DNA of 64,000 nucleotides from Malania oleifera (GCF_029873635.1 NC_080428.1:67699601-67763600), one strand, 5' to 3'. Positions 35,001 to 48,000 are shown, counted from the first letter of the stretch. A program made the numbers and translations. Notes: generated by a model from the letters alone, not told the origin.

Positions 35001-35533
35001 GATTGAGTATTATAGTTATAGTTTTAAAAGTTAAAAAATTCAGTTTAACAGTTATAGTATATGATTATAAAATTTTACTACTATAAATGATAGTTAAAGT
35101 TTTATATAGAAAATTTTAAATTTACATTTATTTTAAAAGCAGTTTTGAAGTTATAGTGTTAAATATTATTTTACGAAATTAAAATGTTACGAAAACTCAT
35201 TTTGGTCATACACTAATAATTTTTTTATTTACTTACTGAACGTCGTCTCACCCCAATTATTATTTTACATTTTAGATCATTTTGAAGAGTACCAGAAAGC
35301 TTGCGTAGCAAGTGCATGAGTGGGAATAGAAAGAACAGAGTAGAATAAAAATTTAGCATAATACAATTTAAAATATGTTTGTGCATTTTATAATTTTAGA
35401 AATTTGAATTTTAATAATTGAGACTTATATTTGTAATAAAACTAACTAGTGCTTTGGTAATAAAAATAATTTAGATTTATTTACGTCTGTTGAAAAATTT
35501 ATATGTAGGAACCCACTCGGGTTCGAGTCCTTA

Positions 35534-36445
35534 CAATTGGTATTAGAGAATATAATATATGTTCTGCATACTCTAGCATATAAATTTTACCAGAGTTGAG
35601 GCATAAAACATGATTTGGGTAGGATTTGATTGTTTAGAATATTTCTTTTAGTTTGTTATATTATTTTACGTTAATAATAGATTTATGATTTTAAAATAAC
35701 ATTTGATCATTGTTTAAGAATGGATCCTAAAGATAGTAACATTGGAGGAAATGAGATTAACGTGAAAACTCCCAAGCACAAGTAACAATCATATATTCTC
35801 TAAGAAAAATGGTAATATTATTGAAAACACGTTAATTAATTTAAATATGTTATTTATGTTTGTAGAAACACGTACCCATATTGATGACTCATAATTAATT
35901 GCTAGATCAGATGTATTAATAATTTAAAGTTTTCATATATATAAATATAATAATATAATAATATCCGAAATTTATTTATTTTCTCTATTATTATTTTCAC
36001 TAAAAATATAAGAAGTAGCACATCAGATTTTACTGGGTTTGGAGGTGCTACACATATAAATAGATATGAACAAACGATTTATTCTGAAATTTGGGATTAC
36101 CCAAAATTCCTTTGTATGTGCAAGTTGGATATGAATATGTATTTTTACATTGCATATTCAGTTCTCATCAAAATATTTAAGCTTAATTTAGGAATATATA
36201 TTTTGACGAAATCTTTAATTTTAATTTTGTATTAGTTTATAAGGAATTAAATATAATTTAAATGTTACTATATTATATTTAAATTCAAAAAAAAAATCCC
36301 TTAGCATGTGTAAGTTAAATATGAATATATATACATATTCAATTCCCATCAAGTATTCAAGTTTGATTTAGGAGTACGAATTTTGACGAAATTTTTAATT
36401 TTTATTTTGCATAAATTTATAAAAGTTAGTACAACTTAAATTTTA

Positions 36446-36482
<37 letters not shown>

Positions 36483-36615
36483 AGAAAAAATCCATTAATA
36501 AAAGTAATATAAAAATTAACTAATCTTCTTCAAATAACTTACCAATATCAAATCATTGATCGGTCAAATATACCCAACATATATTTGATCTAATATAATA
36601 ATAATAATAATATTG

Positions 36616-36647
<32 letters not shown>
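35534..36647 (+). other. Remnant interior of element G
   Basis: Begins with primer-site sequence ATTGGTATTAGAG (35534-35546). A short gag opening follows: an ATG at about 35721 reads MDPKDSNIGGNEINVKTPKHK and then a stop. The rest is AT-rich and not coding. A tandem duplication of about 190 bp lies at 36101-36475 (TATGTGCAAG at 36115 and CATGTGTAAG at 36305 mark the two units). Confidence 0.6.
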
Positions 36648-36648
<1 letters not shown>

Positions 36649-37840
36649 GTAACGCCCTAGAAAATAATATGCATGGAAGTGTAAAAAATAATAATAATAA
36701 AATAAAATAAATAATAATTTAATTAATTAATTAATTAAATTAAAATTAAAAAAATTAATTAGAATAAAGATATATATATACACACATAAGTATATTATAT
36801 AATAATGTTTGATAGTTAAAGTTTTATCATCTCTATAAGCTTAAAGAAGCTTAGGAGAAATTGGATTTGAAATGTTGAAGTTGTCCCTTATCTCTCTCTG
36901 CTTGTCCTTCAGCATGTCTCCAGCTTCGTCTCACTCTTCGTTCTTTCTCCCACTTCTTTCAATTTCTCGACTAATCGCTCGATCAAAAATCAGAAAATAC
37001 TGTTGGATTCCATTTTCCACCACCGTCATTTCTACTAGAGTGGATTTGTCATAAGAGCGGCGTAGCCATATCTTCAGGGGTAAGCTCAATTCCCATTTTT
37101 ATCTCAATTTCTCGTAAATCTTAAGCCCAATTGACGATCAGACACCACAATAAGAATTTAGGGATGATTCTCTACAAGTCTAGTGGAGCGAATTTCTCAT
37201 GGGGTCGTCGTCGGCATAATCCCAAAATTAGACTAAGGGGGTTATTATGGGACTAAGTATTATTTAATTATTGTAAATTTGCAAATGTTAAATATTGAAC
37301 ATTCTGAAGTTGAATTAGGGTCATTGAATTCAGGAATCGAGTAAGCGCCGGATGTAATTTCGGGACCCTGTGAGTATAGTTCAGGAAAATCAAGGTAATT
37401 TGATTATTTTGGAGTTTAACAATTTATTTACGTTATTGGAAGTTTAGGAAATGTTTTATAGAAATTATGTTGGAATTCAGTTGAATGTTTAGGGAAAATG
37501 GAAATTGTAGGTTTTGTGTTGGAAATGTCACTAGCCTAAGATTGAACTGTGTGGGCATTTCAGTAAGCCAAGTAAGGGAATAAATTAAGTCAGTATTTTT
37601 CATGGAATTATTTACTATTTTACAGCATTTTATTTCAGGAAATTATGTATAGTATAGAATTATGTTTGAAAAATTTACTACTATTAATAGGAGATTGTTT
37701 TAATACATTTAATTAGGGAAAATGATTTCAGTGCAGATTTTATGAGTAGAACATAATTTACTTTTATATGGCATGAGTATACAATTTTACTCATGTAGAA
37801 CATGATTGACTAATATAATTTGTAGACATGTATGAGAAAA
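36648..37840 (+). mobile_element. LTR I, 3' end lost at the junction with G's second LTR
   Basis: Starts TGTAACGCCCTAG, like LTR A. It shares A's leader, for example CATTTCTACTAGAG followed by GGATTTGTCAT (37028-37050). A's later blocks (GAGAGCTTGCTGAG and so on) and the expected GGGGCGTTACA end are missing. At a TAA microsatellite (about 37840-37865) the sequence switches to the G LTR. No TSD can be given. Confidence 0.65.
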
Positions 37841-39984
37841 TAATAATAATAATAATAATAATAATATACGTATTCTATGTAGGGTCACAAGACTGTGTAG
37901 AGCCCACAAGAGTCCCAAGGCCGTGTCACATGAGTCCCGAAACTGTGTAGGGCCCATAAAATTATGTGAAGACTATTGGAGTTACGTAAGACCCACTTAG
38001 GTCTCGAAGTGGTGTGGGGCCCACATGAGTTTTCGAAATTCGAACTTAATTCTTTTTTATAAAAAAAATACTAAAACATAATTTAAAAATAATAACAATG
38101 ATACTAATAATGATTTCAAAAAAATAAATAAATAAGTAATTAATTAAGTAAATTAATTAAAAATTAATCAAATGAGAGTATCGGCAAACACTCTTATTTT
38201 TCCCACATGATCTCTAACCCTATCCCATACCTAACTCATCCATTCTAATTCCTTAATTTTAAAAAATTATAATTTCACTCCTCTCCCCATACTTTTACAA
38301 ATTCAATTTTCTTCCCCAAAATTTTCCTATAAATAGGAAGCTCTCAACATTCATTTTTCAAAAAAAAATTTCCAAATGAAGAGAATGATTAGTGAGTGAA
38401 AAAATTAGTGGTGGAGGAAGAATTTTTGTTATAATTAAAATTCTCACTCACCCACTCTTTCCGATCTCATTTTTTAAAGATATTTGTTGTGATTGTAGCA
38501 CAAGGTTAAGTAAAAAGTAAGTAAATTCGATTATGTTATATTTTTATTTAAAATTTTTAACTGAATTTATTTGTAAGTAAATTTTGATTATGTTATATTT
38601 TTATTAAAATTTATACCCGAATTTATTGGTAAGTAAATTTATTCCTGTTAGATTTTTACTTATACCCAAGTTTATTTGTAAGTAAATTTTGATTATACTA
38701 GTTATTTTCATAAAATTTTTCTAAATTTATTTTTACGCATGTTTAATTATACCGGTTTTATATTTAATATACTTGCGTTTATTTTTTAGTCAAAAAATGT
38801 TCTAAACTCCTTGGGTATTTTACAGTATTAATTTTTATTCAAGAAAATATTTTTAACATGAAAATTATGTGGCATGAGTTTGTTTTTACATTACACATTT
38901 CACAAAAATATGAGTAAAAATGACATAAGCTGATTTTTACGTTGAGTAATTCACGAAAATATAAGTAAAAATGAGATTTTTATGATATTATTGTAATTTT
39001 ATAAATTCTATAATAAGATATTTTCAAAACCACTTATGGCATAGATGGAAAATTACAAATGCTCGGTACCACAGCTTAAAGTTTAAATGGATCAGAGTGC
39101 ACCCACGTTGTTTGCATAGTGATTTTATATGGTAGTGGATTTCTCCTGAGTGTATACCTGGGTCGAATCAGGGTTTAATAGAGAAAATTTCACTTAATGA
39201 TGATGTACGTTGATTTAGTTTGCCAGTCAGCCAGTTAAGTCCAGTTTTCGGACCGCACAACCCAATCATGAGGGTAAACATGATTTATGATTAACAGACC
39301 TAAGGGTGGTTTTTACAGTACATGTATATATATATTTAATTACGTATACAAAGCTATTAATAAATTGAAGAAAAAACATCTGTTTATGTGAACGGGGACA
39401 TTTTTGTACCTAAATAATGATTTAATAAGGAAAAGTATATATATATACATGATTGAGTATTATAGCTATAGTTTAAAGTTAAAAAGTTTAGTTTAACAGT
39501 TATAGTATATGATTATAAAATTTTACTTCTATAAATGATAGTAAAAGTTTTATACAGAAAATTTTAAATTTACATTTATTTTAAAAACAGTTTTGAAGTT
39601 ATAGTATTAAATATTATTTTACAAAATTAAAATATTATGAAAGCTCATTTTGGCCACACACTAATAATAATCTTATTTACTTACTAAATGTCGTCTTACC
39701 CCAATAATTATTTTACATTTTAGATTATTTTGAAGAGAGTACCAAAAATTTGGCGTAACAAGTGCATGAGCGGGAATAGAAAGAGTAGAGTAGAATAAAA
39801 ATTTAGCATAATACAATTTAGAATATGTTTGTGCATTTTAGAATTTTAGAAATTTGTATTTTAATAATTGAGACTTATATTTGTAATAAAGCTAATTAGT
39901 GCTCTAGTAATAAAAAAAATTTAAATTTATTTGCGTCCACTAAAAAATTTATTTGTAAGAACTCACTCGAGTTCGGGTCCTCAC
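37840..39984 (+). repeat. 3' LTR of element G, 5' end lost
   Basis: Direct copy of 31190-32271 plus 34377-35533 without insert H, showing the intact site ATGTGGCATGAGTTTG near 38866. Word repeats (GTAGGGCCCATAAA type) lie at 37868-38035 and the TATA box CCTATAAATAGG at about 38326-38337. It ends GGTCCTCACA at 39984 against the integrase of Copia F. Confidence 0.82.
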
Positions 39985-40620
39985 ACTGCTAAACCATTTT
40001 GTGTATGAACATGTGCAATAAAATGTTCAACACTTATTCCTATTGACATGCAATAGTCATAAAATGTTTTTGAAGAAAATTCACCTGCATTATCTAAACG
40101 AATAGTCTGAATGGGACGATTAAGAAAACTTGATCTTAACTTTATTATTTAAGTAGGAAATTTAACAAAAGCAACATTACGAGTTGAAAGTAGACAAACA
40201 TGTAACCATTGAGTGGAAGCATCAATTAAGACCATGAAATATCGAAATGGTCTACAAGATGGACGGATTGGACCACAAATATCTCTTTGTATTCTTTGCA
40301 GAAAAGATGGAGACTCTAAAGATAATTTAGATGGGGAAGGTCTAACAAGTAGTTTTCCTTGAGCACAAGAAGTACAAAAATAATCACCAAGTAAAAGAAC
40401 TTTCTGATCCTTTAATGGATGTCCATGTGTATTTTTAATTATTTATTGCATCATAGTTGAACCAAGATGGCCAAGACGATCATGCCAAAGCATAAAACTT
40501 CTAGGCTCAGAACACTTTTGGTAAAATTTGATTCAACCATCCTTATTTTTGTGAAATATAGGCCAGATGAAAAACTTGAAATTTTTTCTAATATGATCTT
40601 CTGGTTTGAAATTGTAGATG
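39985..40620 (-). pseudogene. Integrase of Copia element F, 3' part lost
   Basis: Minus-strand translation from about 40420 gives SCAQGKLLVRPSPSK, FLQRIQRDICGPIRPSC, FRYFMVLIDASTQWLHV, a stop after FVKFPT, then TIRLDNAGEFSSKTF and HVHTQNGLA at 39990. The two Asp of the DDE triad are visible in VLIDAS and RLDNAGEF. The Glu region that normally follows QNGLA is missing at the junction with G. Confidence 0.88.
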
Positions 40621-40623
40621 TAA

Positions 40624-40920
40624 TTAAAGATATTTCATATCTCCTTCATTTTTGGTTTCAACATGACATCCTTTGTGACGTGTATCTTTAAAACTTAGTA
40701 GATTTCTTTGGGATCTACTAGAATACAACGCATCATCAATATACAATTTTGTCCCATTTGGAAACATAATGTGAACTCTTCTAGAGCCATCTATTACATT
40801 TGCAGAGCCAAATATTATATTAACATTAATTTTAGCTAATGTTAACTGTAAGAAATATTTTTTAACACAAAAAATTGTGTGAATTGTGCCACTGTCCACC
40901 ATACATATGTCATCCTCCAT
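40624..40920 (-). pseudogene. Aspartic protease of Copia element F
   Basis: The minus-strand frame opens MEDDICMVDSGTIHTIF with the D-S-G catalytic motif. It continues with RVHIMFPNGTKLYIDDALYS and SQRNLLSFKDTRHKG, the usual Copia protease end. The segment is open for 98 codons but not joined in frame to gag or integrase. Confidence 0.85.
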
Positions 40921-41099
40921 TTTATCAAGTTTATTTTGTATGATCTAGTAAAGGAAAAGTAAAATTTAAGAATTAGAAAAGATAATAAAATATTACCAAG
41001 CATATTATATGTAAAACTTTTAATAAAAATTACATAAGTTAATTTTTTAAAATAATATAAACATGAAGATAATTTAATAGTAGACATTTTCATCTCCAA

Positions 41100-41690
41100 T
41101 CAAATGATAAATTTTGCCACTAGGATTCTCAAAAAAATCAGAAACATCAAAATCAACATCCAAAGGAGACTCATACTTAACATCAATGGGTTCAAACAAA
41201 TTCACTTTAACATTTTTCCCTTTTCCTTTTAACGATGTTTGTAAAGATCAACTAGGTGTTTAGGAGTGCGACATATTCGAGACCAATGACCTTTTGTTCA
41301 ACACCTATAACAAATATTGTCATTATTTTGCACCTTGTCATTTTGTTCAAAGCTTTCTTTATTCTTTGCCCATTTCCTTTGAGTCTTTTCAGCACCTTTG
41401 CTTTCAAACTTTGAAAGATGATCATCACGGGTCCAACAATTTTTCCTACCACGACCCCTTTTACCACCACGACCTCGTCAACGACCTTGAGAAAAAGTTA
41501 CATTCACTTCAGGAAATGGTGTTGAGCCAGTTGGACGAGATTGATGATTTTTCAACAAAAACTCATTATTTTGTTCAGCAACAAGTAAACAAGTAATTAG
41601 CTCAAAATATTTTGTAAATCTACGCTCTCGATATTGATGCTGCAGGAGCACATTCGAGGCATGAAAAGTCGAATATGTTTTTTCTAAATA
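41100..41690 (-). pseudogene. Gag C-terminal part of Copia element F
   Basis: From about 41690 the minus strand reads EKTYSTFHASNVLLQHQYRE, KYFELITCLLVAEQNNEFLL and RPTGSTPFPEVN. A basic RGRGGKRGRG run and a zinc knuckle CYRC*TKGHWSRIC follow near 41310, with a stop inside the knuckle. The first part of gag and the 5' LTR are absent; the sequence switches to element E at about 41690. Confidence 0.86.
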
Positions 41691-41803
41691 AGCAATCAAA
41701 TTTTATGTGCCCTTTCTTTTTACGTAAGATGCATGTAGTGTGAGTATAAGGACTGGAGGAGGTACTAACATAGTGCTTCGATTCTTTTACAAAGTATTCC
41801 ATG

Positions 41804-43907
41804 TGTTGACTTTGAGTCCAATCATGTTTTGATAATGACAAATCACTTGATATTTGATCTGTGCATTGAGATTGTGAACAGGAACTATATTAAGCATGCA
41901 CAGAAGGATAACAAGTCATGGAAGCCATGAAGAGTAAAGCATACACAACTTGAAAAAATCCATGGAACTCAAAGAGTACATGAATGAAGATGCAAGCAAC
42001 AAGTTCAAGAGCGTCATGGGAATGGGTAATTAGAACTCATGTATTTACATTTTCATGTGATTTAATTTGAGGCTCAAATCATAATCTAGAATGATCTTAG
42101 GACTCATGCATTTCATGAACATCATTAAAGGACATTCATGGACTTAGAAATATTTTTAAAACCCCAAAAAATATTTTTATAAAAGAGTCAAGAAAAAGAG
42201 CAAAACAGTTTTTCAAAGTATAAAGAAAAAATTCAGGATTTAGGAACTTTAGTAGATCGAACTCAACAGTTAGGCGCCTGAAGTTGCCACTTCAGAAGAC
42301 CAAAGTTAACCTTAGTCATCTGAAGAATTTCTTCAGAAGACCGAAGATTAAGTTCAGTTGCCTGAAAAATTTATGGTGAAACACAGAACCTGATAGAAGC
42401 ACCTCAGAAGACTGAACTCAGACCTTAGTTGTCTGAACCTAACACTTCATTCGTCTGAACCCCAAACTTCAATCTTCTGACCCTGTGTCCAGGTTATTTT
42501 TTCAAAGCTCTAAAGAGCTTCAATCATCTGGGCTTTTGACCTCAATCGCCTGAACTTGCGGGAAAACTTAAAAATCTAATTTTTAATAAGAGAACTCACG
42601 AGATATTTTTTGATCCAACGGTTAGGATTGATTCTAAGGGTAAGTCACCTATATATTGAACATCTAAACCCTAGTGCAAAAGCTAAGATCAACAAGAACA
42701 AGAACAACGATAAAACTCAACTACAAGAAGAAGAAAATCAAAGCTTGGCAATACGATATTAGCACAACTTGGGAGATCACACTATTGAGGTTGTGATTGA
42801 GATTTCAAATCTTACACTACACATTTGAGCAAAGGCTAGTTTCATCCTAAAAAGGTTTTCTTGTGATTATTGTACAAGCTTTTTGATATTGAGGTTTGGT
42901 AATTCACACTACTTGTTAAGAGTTAGTCTCATAGAGTTATTCATATATATATATACTGATCTACTTGTTGATATTCATTTTTCAAAGAGCTTGGCATTGC
43001 AAAATCCATTTTTGAATATTTGATAAGGGGTTGATCTTAAGTGTGCATATATATTAAATCATTTTGATAAGATTACCACTTGAGAAAAACTTTTATTATT
43101 GAATAGATATTTTTGATTCAAGCGAGTTTTTTCATTCAAAGACTTGATATTTTTAATATTCCAAAGTCCACTTGATTGAAAAATCTAAAGGTTGTCTATA
43201 TACACTTGAGAGAAATATTATTTTGACAAAGTGTGTTTCAAATCTTTGTAATCTTCAAAGCTTTTTATGTATTCAAAGATTTAACCTAAATTCTCCAAAG
43301 CATTGACTTACATAAATATTTTTTTGGGAGATTTGATAAAAGAGAGAGTTAGTGAATCATACTCTTTCAATTAATGATCACATCGTTACATACATTCTGA
43401 GCTTCAAGTTTCATCATATGATTATGTATTAGGAATTTCAAATTGTACTCACTAGCTTTGTTAGAAGCAACATTGAGTGTTTTACAAATTTAATTATAAT
43501 CACAGTTCGGGTTGTGAACCGGGTTTGAGGAGAGAACTGTATCTCTTGTAAGCAGCGAATTAGGAGGAAGTTGTACCTCTTGTAAGTAGCAGATTGTAAG
43601 GGAAGCTCCGTCCCAATTTAAGGAGCAGGGATTATAGTGGAATCCTTGAGTGGGTTGCTTAAGGCGGGGACGTAGGCCGGGTTGGCTGAACCTCGTAAAA
43701 TCGCGCTTGCCTTCTCTTTTCCCTTATCTTTTTAATTTCCGCAATGCACTTGATTACTTACATTGCATGTATGTTTGTTGAATAATCTCACATGAACTTG
43801 ATAAGTAATTGATTAAATTTATACATAGAGACTAAGTGGTGAATAAGTTTCAAAGAATTTTTAGAATACCCAATTCACCCCCTTTTGGGATTACACCTAA
43901 ATCAACA
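41804..43907 (+). mobile_element. Solo Copia LTR S1 inside element E
   Basis: Starts TGTTGACTTTGAG and ends CACCTAAATCAACA, with perfect TSD CCATG at 41799-41803 and 43908-43912. The uninterrupted gag of E reads across the TSD. Words of CTTCAGAAGAC or TTCAGTYGCCTGAA type are clustered at 42270-42545, before a TATA-like CCTATATATTG at 42648. Near the 3' part, GGACGTAGGCCGGGTTGGCT and GAACCTCGTAAAA (43668-43700) match the conserved block seen in other Copia LTRs. No coding sequence is present. Confidence 0.92.
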
Positions 43908-43912
43908 CCATG

Positions 43913-45000
43913 TATAGGTTCTTCCTTTTCTTATTTTCAATTCCATTAAAACCTATACCTTTTTTTGTCTAAGGTCATCTTTTGTGAACCTAAGAGTTTG
44001 TCAAAATTTTCTTTACCTCTAGTGAATGTATGGATCATCTTAAACTAGTCTCCTATTTTCTTTTCTAGATCTTGGATTTTCAAGTTCTCTCGACCTTTGC
44101 AAACATTCTAAAGTTTCATAAATTCTTTAGACATATTGTTTGGTTTAATTTCAAGATCAAGGATATGAAGAACCTTTGCATTTTCAATTGTAAGTTGGGA
44201 TCTTACGTCTTTAAGCTCTTTTTGCTGCATAGCATTCTTGTTTTCCAAATTTGTGATTTTCAAATCCTTTTCTTTATTAACAAGAATTTGTGATTCAAGT
44301 TCTTTTAATGATGCCTCATTCTTGTTTTTCAAAACATTGAAGCGTTCAAGTGTTTTAACAAGATACTTATGAGTTCTAACATATTCAACTTACAATTCCT
44401 CGTAAGTAGGCATTCTCTCACTATTAGTGCTATCATATGATTCACAATCAGACATATCATTCAATTTAGCATATGAATTATTTTCAGATTTTTCTACTAA
44501 AGTAGAAGGAATAGAGATAACCTCATTATCAGTTAAAGCAAAAAAACACTAGTTACCTCCCTCAAGATTAGTGGAGCATGAGTCGCACGGAGAGATGACT
44601 TCCTTTTGCATGGACACTCCATATCTCCTCTCAAGTTCATCCCAGATCTACTTAGCATTACTACATGCCATAACCTCACTTAAAACATTAGAATCTAAAG
44701 TATACAGTAAGGTATTCATGACATCAAAATTTAACTGCACTAAGTTCCTATCATGATCATTCAATTCACACTCAGATTTAGGAACATTAGTACAACCAAT
44801 GGATTTAACAGGCACACTATCACCTTGATCAATGACATTCCAAAATTTTCAATTTAAAGCTTTCACATAAACAGTCATTCTGAATTTCCATACAACATAG
44901 TTATCACCACAGAATATTGGTGGGTGTGTGTGTGACCAATCTTCCCTCACATAAAGGGGATGCACTAATACGAGCCATCATGATCTTTTAAGTAAATGAC
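43913..45000 (-). pseudogene. Gag remnant of Copia element E
   Basis: Heavily broken. The clearest piece is a charged, coiled-coil-like stretch at 44108-44332 (KELESQILVNKEKDLKITNL). Towards 44980 the frames give fragments like the start of SIRE-type gag, including a match to the PLCEGR and HTPTNILW region. Many stops are present. Assignment to E rests on position between the zinc-knuckle piece and the primer-binding site. Confidence 0.65.
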
Positions 45001-45018
45001 GTCTAAGTCTAAGCTACG

Positions 45019-45034
45019 AGACTTTGATACCAAT
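45019..45034 (-). promoter_or_regulatory. Primer-binding site of element E
   Basis: Minus-strand TGGTATCAAAGTC begins two or three bases from the LTR end (AGCTAACA). It resembles the initiator-Met tRNA primer site, with a few differences. Confidence 0.8.
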
Positions 45035-48000
45035 TGTTAGCTTTGGTGCAATCCCAAGAGGGGGGTGAATTGGGTATTTAAAAAATTATCGCCTAGGTTA
45101 ACTGGTTTAACAATAGTATTACACAACTTAGGGTCAGTATATGCAATCAATAAATAAACATACATGTAATAACCCAGGAAATTAATCATGGCCTCGTCAA
45201 CGAACACATGGGATTCGTCGATGAGAATACATAAGGGTTCCGTCGATGAGGACACGTCTCGTCAACGAGAAGATACCGAGAGGGGGTTTTTAGCAGTCTG
45301 AAATTCGTCGACGAGGGGTTCATGTTCGTCGACGAACTTTCTTCAAGGACTCGTCAACGAGATGACGTGTCTCGTCGACGAATCTAGGGTTATAAATAGC
45401 TAAAATCCGTATTTTTCAACAGAAAATTGTGCAAGAAGATCCTTTCTCTCTCTCTCTCTCTCTCTCTCTAAAATGACCCTCTCCCATTCTCTCTTCGATC
45501 CCGACTCCGTTCCTCGCCGGTTCGATGATCTAAGGCCACCACGACGCTTCTGGGAAAGTTCTCTGCAAATCTGTCAAAGTGGATTGTTAGTGGGAGTAAC
45601 TTGAACTCCATTCCAATTTCAGGATAAGACATTTTATTCAGTTTTTGCCTTTCCCATAGTTACATAAAATGTTGTACATGGAAAAATAATGATATTTTAC
45701 TCTGGGAGATGTTATTTTTAGGGTGTTGAGTGGGGAACCTTGCGGGTGTAAGACCAGGCACAGTAGAGGGCTTTTGCAGAAATCAAGTAAGGGAAATATG
45801 CTATGTTAGGAAGTTTCAGCAAAGATACTAGAAATTTTATGTATATTTACATTTATACCAGTTTATTATCCAGCTCTACAATTTATGAGTTTTTATTATT
45901 TGTGTGGCCTGAGTGGATGTTTACTTGATAAAGAGTTTATATAGTTTTCCTAGTATATCATGATTTACAATATATACAGATATAGACATATATTTATCAA
46001 ACAAGTACTACAGTTTATTCAGATCAGTATATTACAGTTTTTATTCATATTAGTATATTACAGTTTTTATTTAGATTAGTATATTATAGAATACCATGTT
46101 TCCTAATACCATAACACTCAGATTTACAGATTATATAGACAAGTTATACAGACAAATATATAGTTATTACAGTCAGTTACTACAGATATGTGATCCATAT
46201 ATCATAGTATATACAGTACAGAATTATAGTGTTATGGTTATTTTGGAAATATGATGAAAATAGTAGAAAGATTATAGTAATATATATACAGATTACAGTA
46301 GAAAGAATATTTCATCAGATCCCTGTTGAAATATTACAGACACATACAGATAATAGAGCACGGTACCATTGCTAATTACAGATCAGAATGCAACCACATA
46401 TCTCATATAGTATGTGAGTACCGTCAACCGCGCTCGAAGAACTTGCAGACTCCCCACGACTCTAGGTTGAGGGTGCCCAGTTTGACGAGGTAGCTTTTCC
46501 AATTTCATGCTTAAGAGTGGATGCAGTTTGGTCGGACTAAGGAAGAGTAGAGTACAGTGACTTATCTGGTAGTCCAATCAGAGTTAAGTCTCGCCTACGG
46601 GCCACACAACCCTATCATGAGGGGTCAAATCATGACATACAGATTTCCAGGGAAAAGTCACAACTATGTATATGTATACAGATTTACAGCATTTAATGAT
46701 TATAGTATGATATTAGCAGTATGAATGGTAGAAAACTCAGATGATATAGTTATGTTTTAAATTACGATGATTGCAAGTTATACTTTACACTAATTCACCA
46801 ACTGATATAGTTTTGGATATTATTATAGTATTCATGCAACTCAGTCGCCACACACTAGTAATAGCATATTTCCACTTACTGGGCGTCGCCTCACCCCATT
46901 ACTTTAACATTTTTCAAGTGATCTAGTTAGGCGAGCAAATCAGGCTCGCAGATAGAGTGACCTTTTTACTTGCCCTGTTGATAGGGTAAGTGTATTTTGA
47001 GGTTTATGTTGTGAGCAAGTGGTAACGGTGGGAAATGTAAGAATGTACCTACGGTTTAGAAACACTGGATTCTGGTATTGTATTTATATATATGGATGTA
47101 TGACTTTATGTTTTCCGCTGCATAGGTGTGTTTATTATGTATAGGAATACTTCAGTGCTCTTCTAGGGCCTGAGATGCTATAGCAGGGGTATCAGAGTAA
47201 TTTACCTATTTAATCGATAAAAAAAAATGTAATTTTTGGGTCATTATAATACACGTGCAGTAAAGTAAAGTGCGGAAAAAGTAAACGATACATGCGATAT
47301 GTTATCGAGGTTCGGCCAAAGTGCTTACATCCCCGCCTTAGCTAAAAAGCACAAGGATTACCACTATAGGCTCACTTAACGAGTGGAACGGCACCTAAAC
47401 AACCAGGTCAATTAACACAGGACTGACATCAACCTTTACAACCAGGTCAATTAACACAGGATTGACCTCAACCTACACAATCCTTCCGGGTTGGATTACC
47501 ACCCCCTTAGGTCACGTCCGGAATACAACAGATTTCTCAATAAAATTTGTGTACAACAAATGTGCTTCTCAACTAAGTAGATATGTACTACAATACACAT
47601 GGTATAATCAATGCACTACCAAAAGATAAGATACGATAAGCTCAGTGTAGTCTTAATGTCTACTCTCAAATATTTATGCAGATATTGCAATCAGTGCCCG
47701 AGAGTGTAAATAATATGATCTTTGTGTCAAATAATGATTTCAATCACAATGCACAAACAAAGATCACAAGTACACTTCAAATATCTCAACAAATAATTTT
47801 TCTTAATATAAACTACAAGAGATATTCAAACAATGGTTTGTAAAATATTTATTTGATCTTTGTAATAAAATGATAATCTTAATCAAAAAGTATAACAACA
47901 AAGATCTTTTGGCACTCAAGCAAATATCTCAAAATAAGTTTCTCAAAGATAAGCACAAGAGATATTTTTGAAAATGATGTATAAAATATTTTAACAATCA

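Larger units (their letters stand above)
30871..35533 (+). repeat. 5' LTR of element G, interrupted by solo LTR H
   Basis: The part from 31190 on is shared with the copy at 37840-39984. A palindromic GTGGGGCCCACAAGAG-type word is repeated at 31245-31425, ahead of the TATA box CCTATAAATAGG at 31724-31735. The 3' part resumes after H at 34377. It contains a TA run of 55 bp (34943-34997) and ends in GAGTCCTTACA next to the primer-binding site. The first 300 bp (30871-31190) have no partner in the second copy. Confidence 0.75.
30871..39984 (+). mobile_element. LTR element G, two LTR copies with little interior
   Basis: Two direct copies of an LTR-like sequence (about 31190-35533 including insert H, and about 37840-39984) share GGGGCCACAAGACTG words, the promoter CCTATAAATAGG, and the end GTTCGAGTCCTTACA or GTTCGGGTCCTCACA. 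After the first copy comes ATTGGTATTAGAG, a primer-site match, so the element reads on the plus strand. The interior of about 1.1 kb keeps only a gag start (ATGGATCCTAAAGATAG at about 35721). The left end, possibly TGTAAACGC at about 30880, has no matching TSD with the right end. Confidence 0.75.
8743..41690 (-). mobile_element. Old Copia retrotransposon F, split by nested insertions
   Basis: Minus-strand Copia fragments line up in one order across 33 kb: gag at 41100-41690, protease 40624-40920, integrase 39985-40620, RT 30125-30870, RNase H 9100-9541 and 3' LTR 8743-8990. The strongest proof is in RNase H. The frame reads GYIFTCGD up to 30125 and continues as TTISWRSVK from 9541, with the 5-bp repeat TATCA at both edges of the 20.6-kb interruption. 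The element must therefore be older than everything inside it. Its sequence style (DICGPI in integrase, NVKPIGYK in RT) suggests an Ivana/Tork-like group. Its 5' end is lost at the junction with element E near 41690. Confidence 0.88.
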
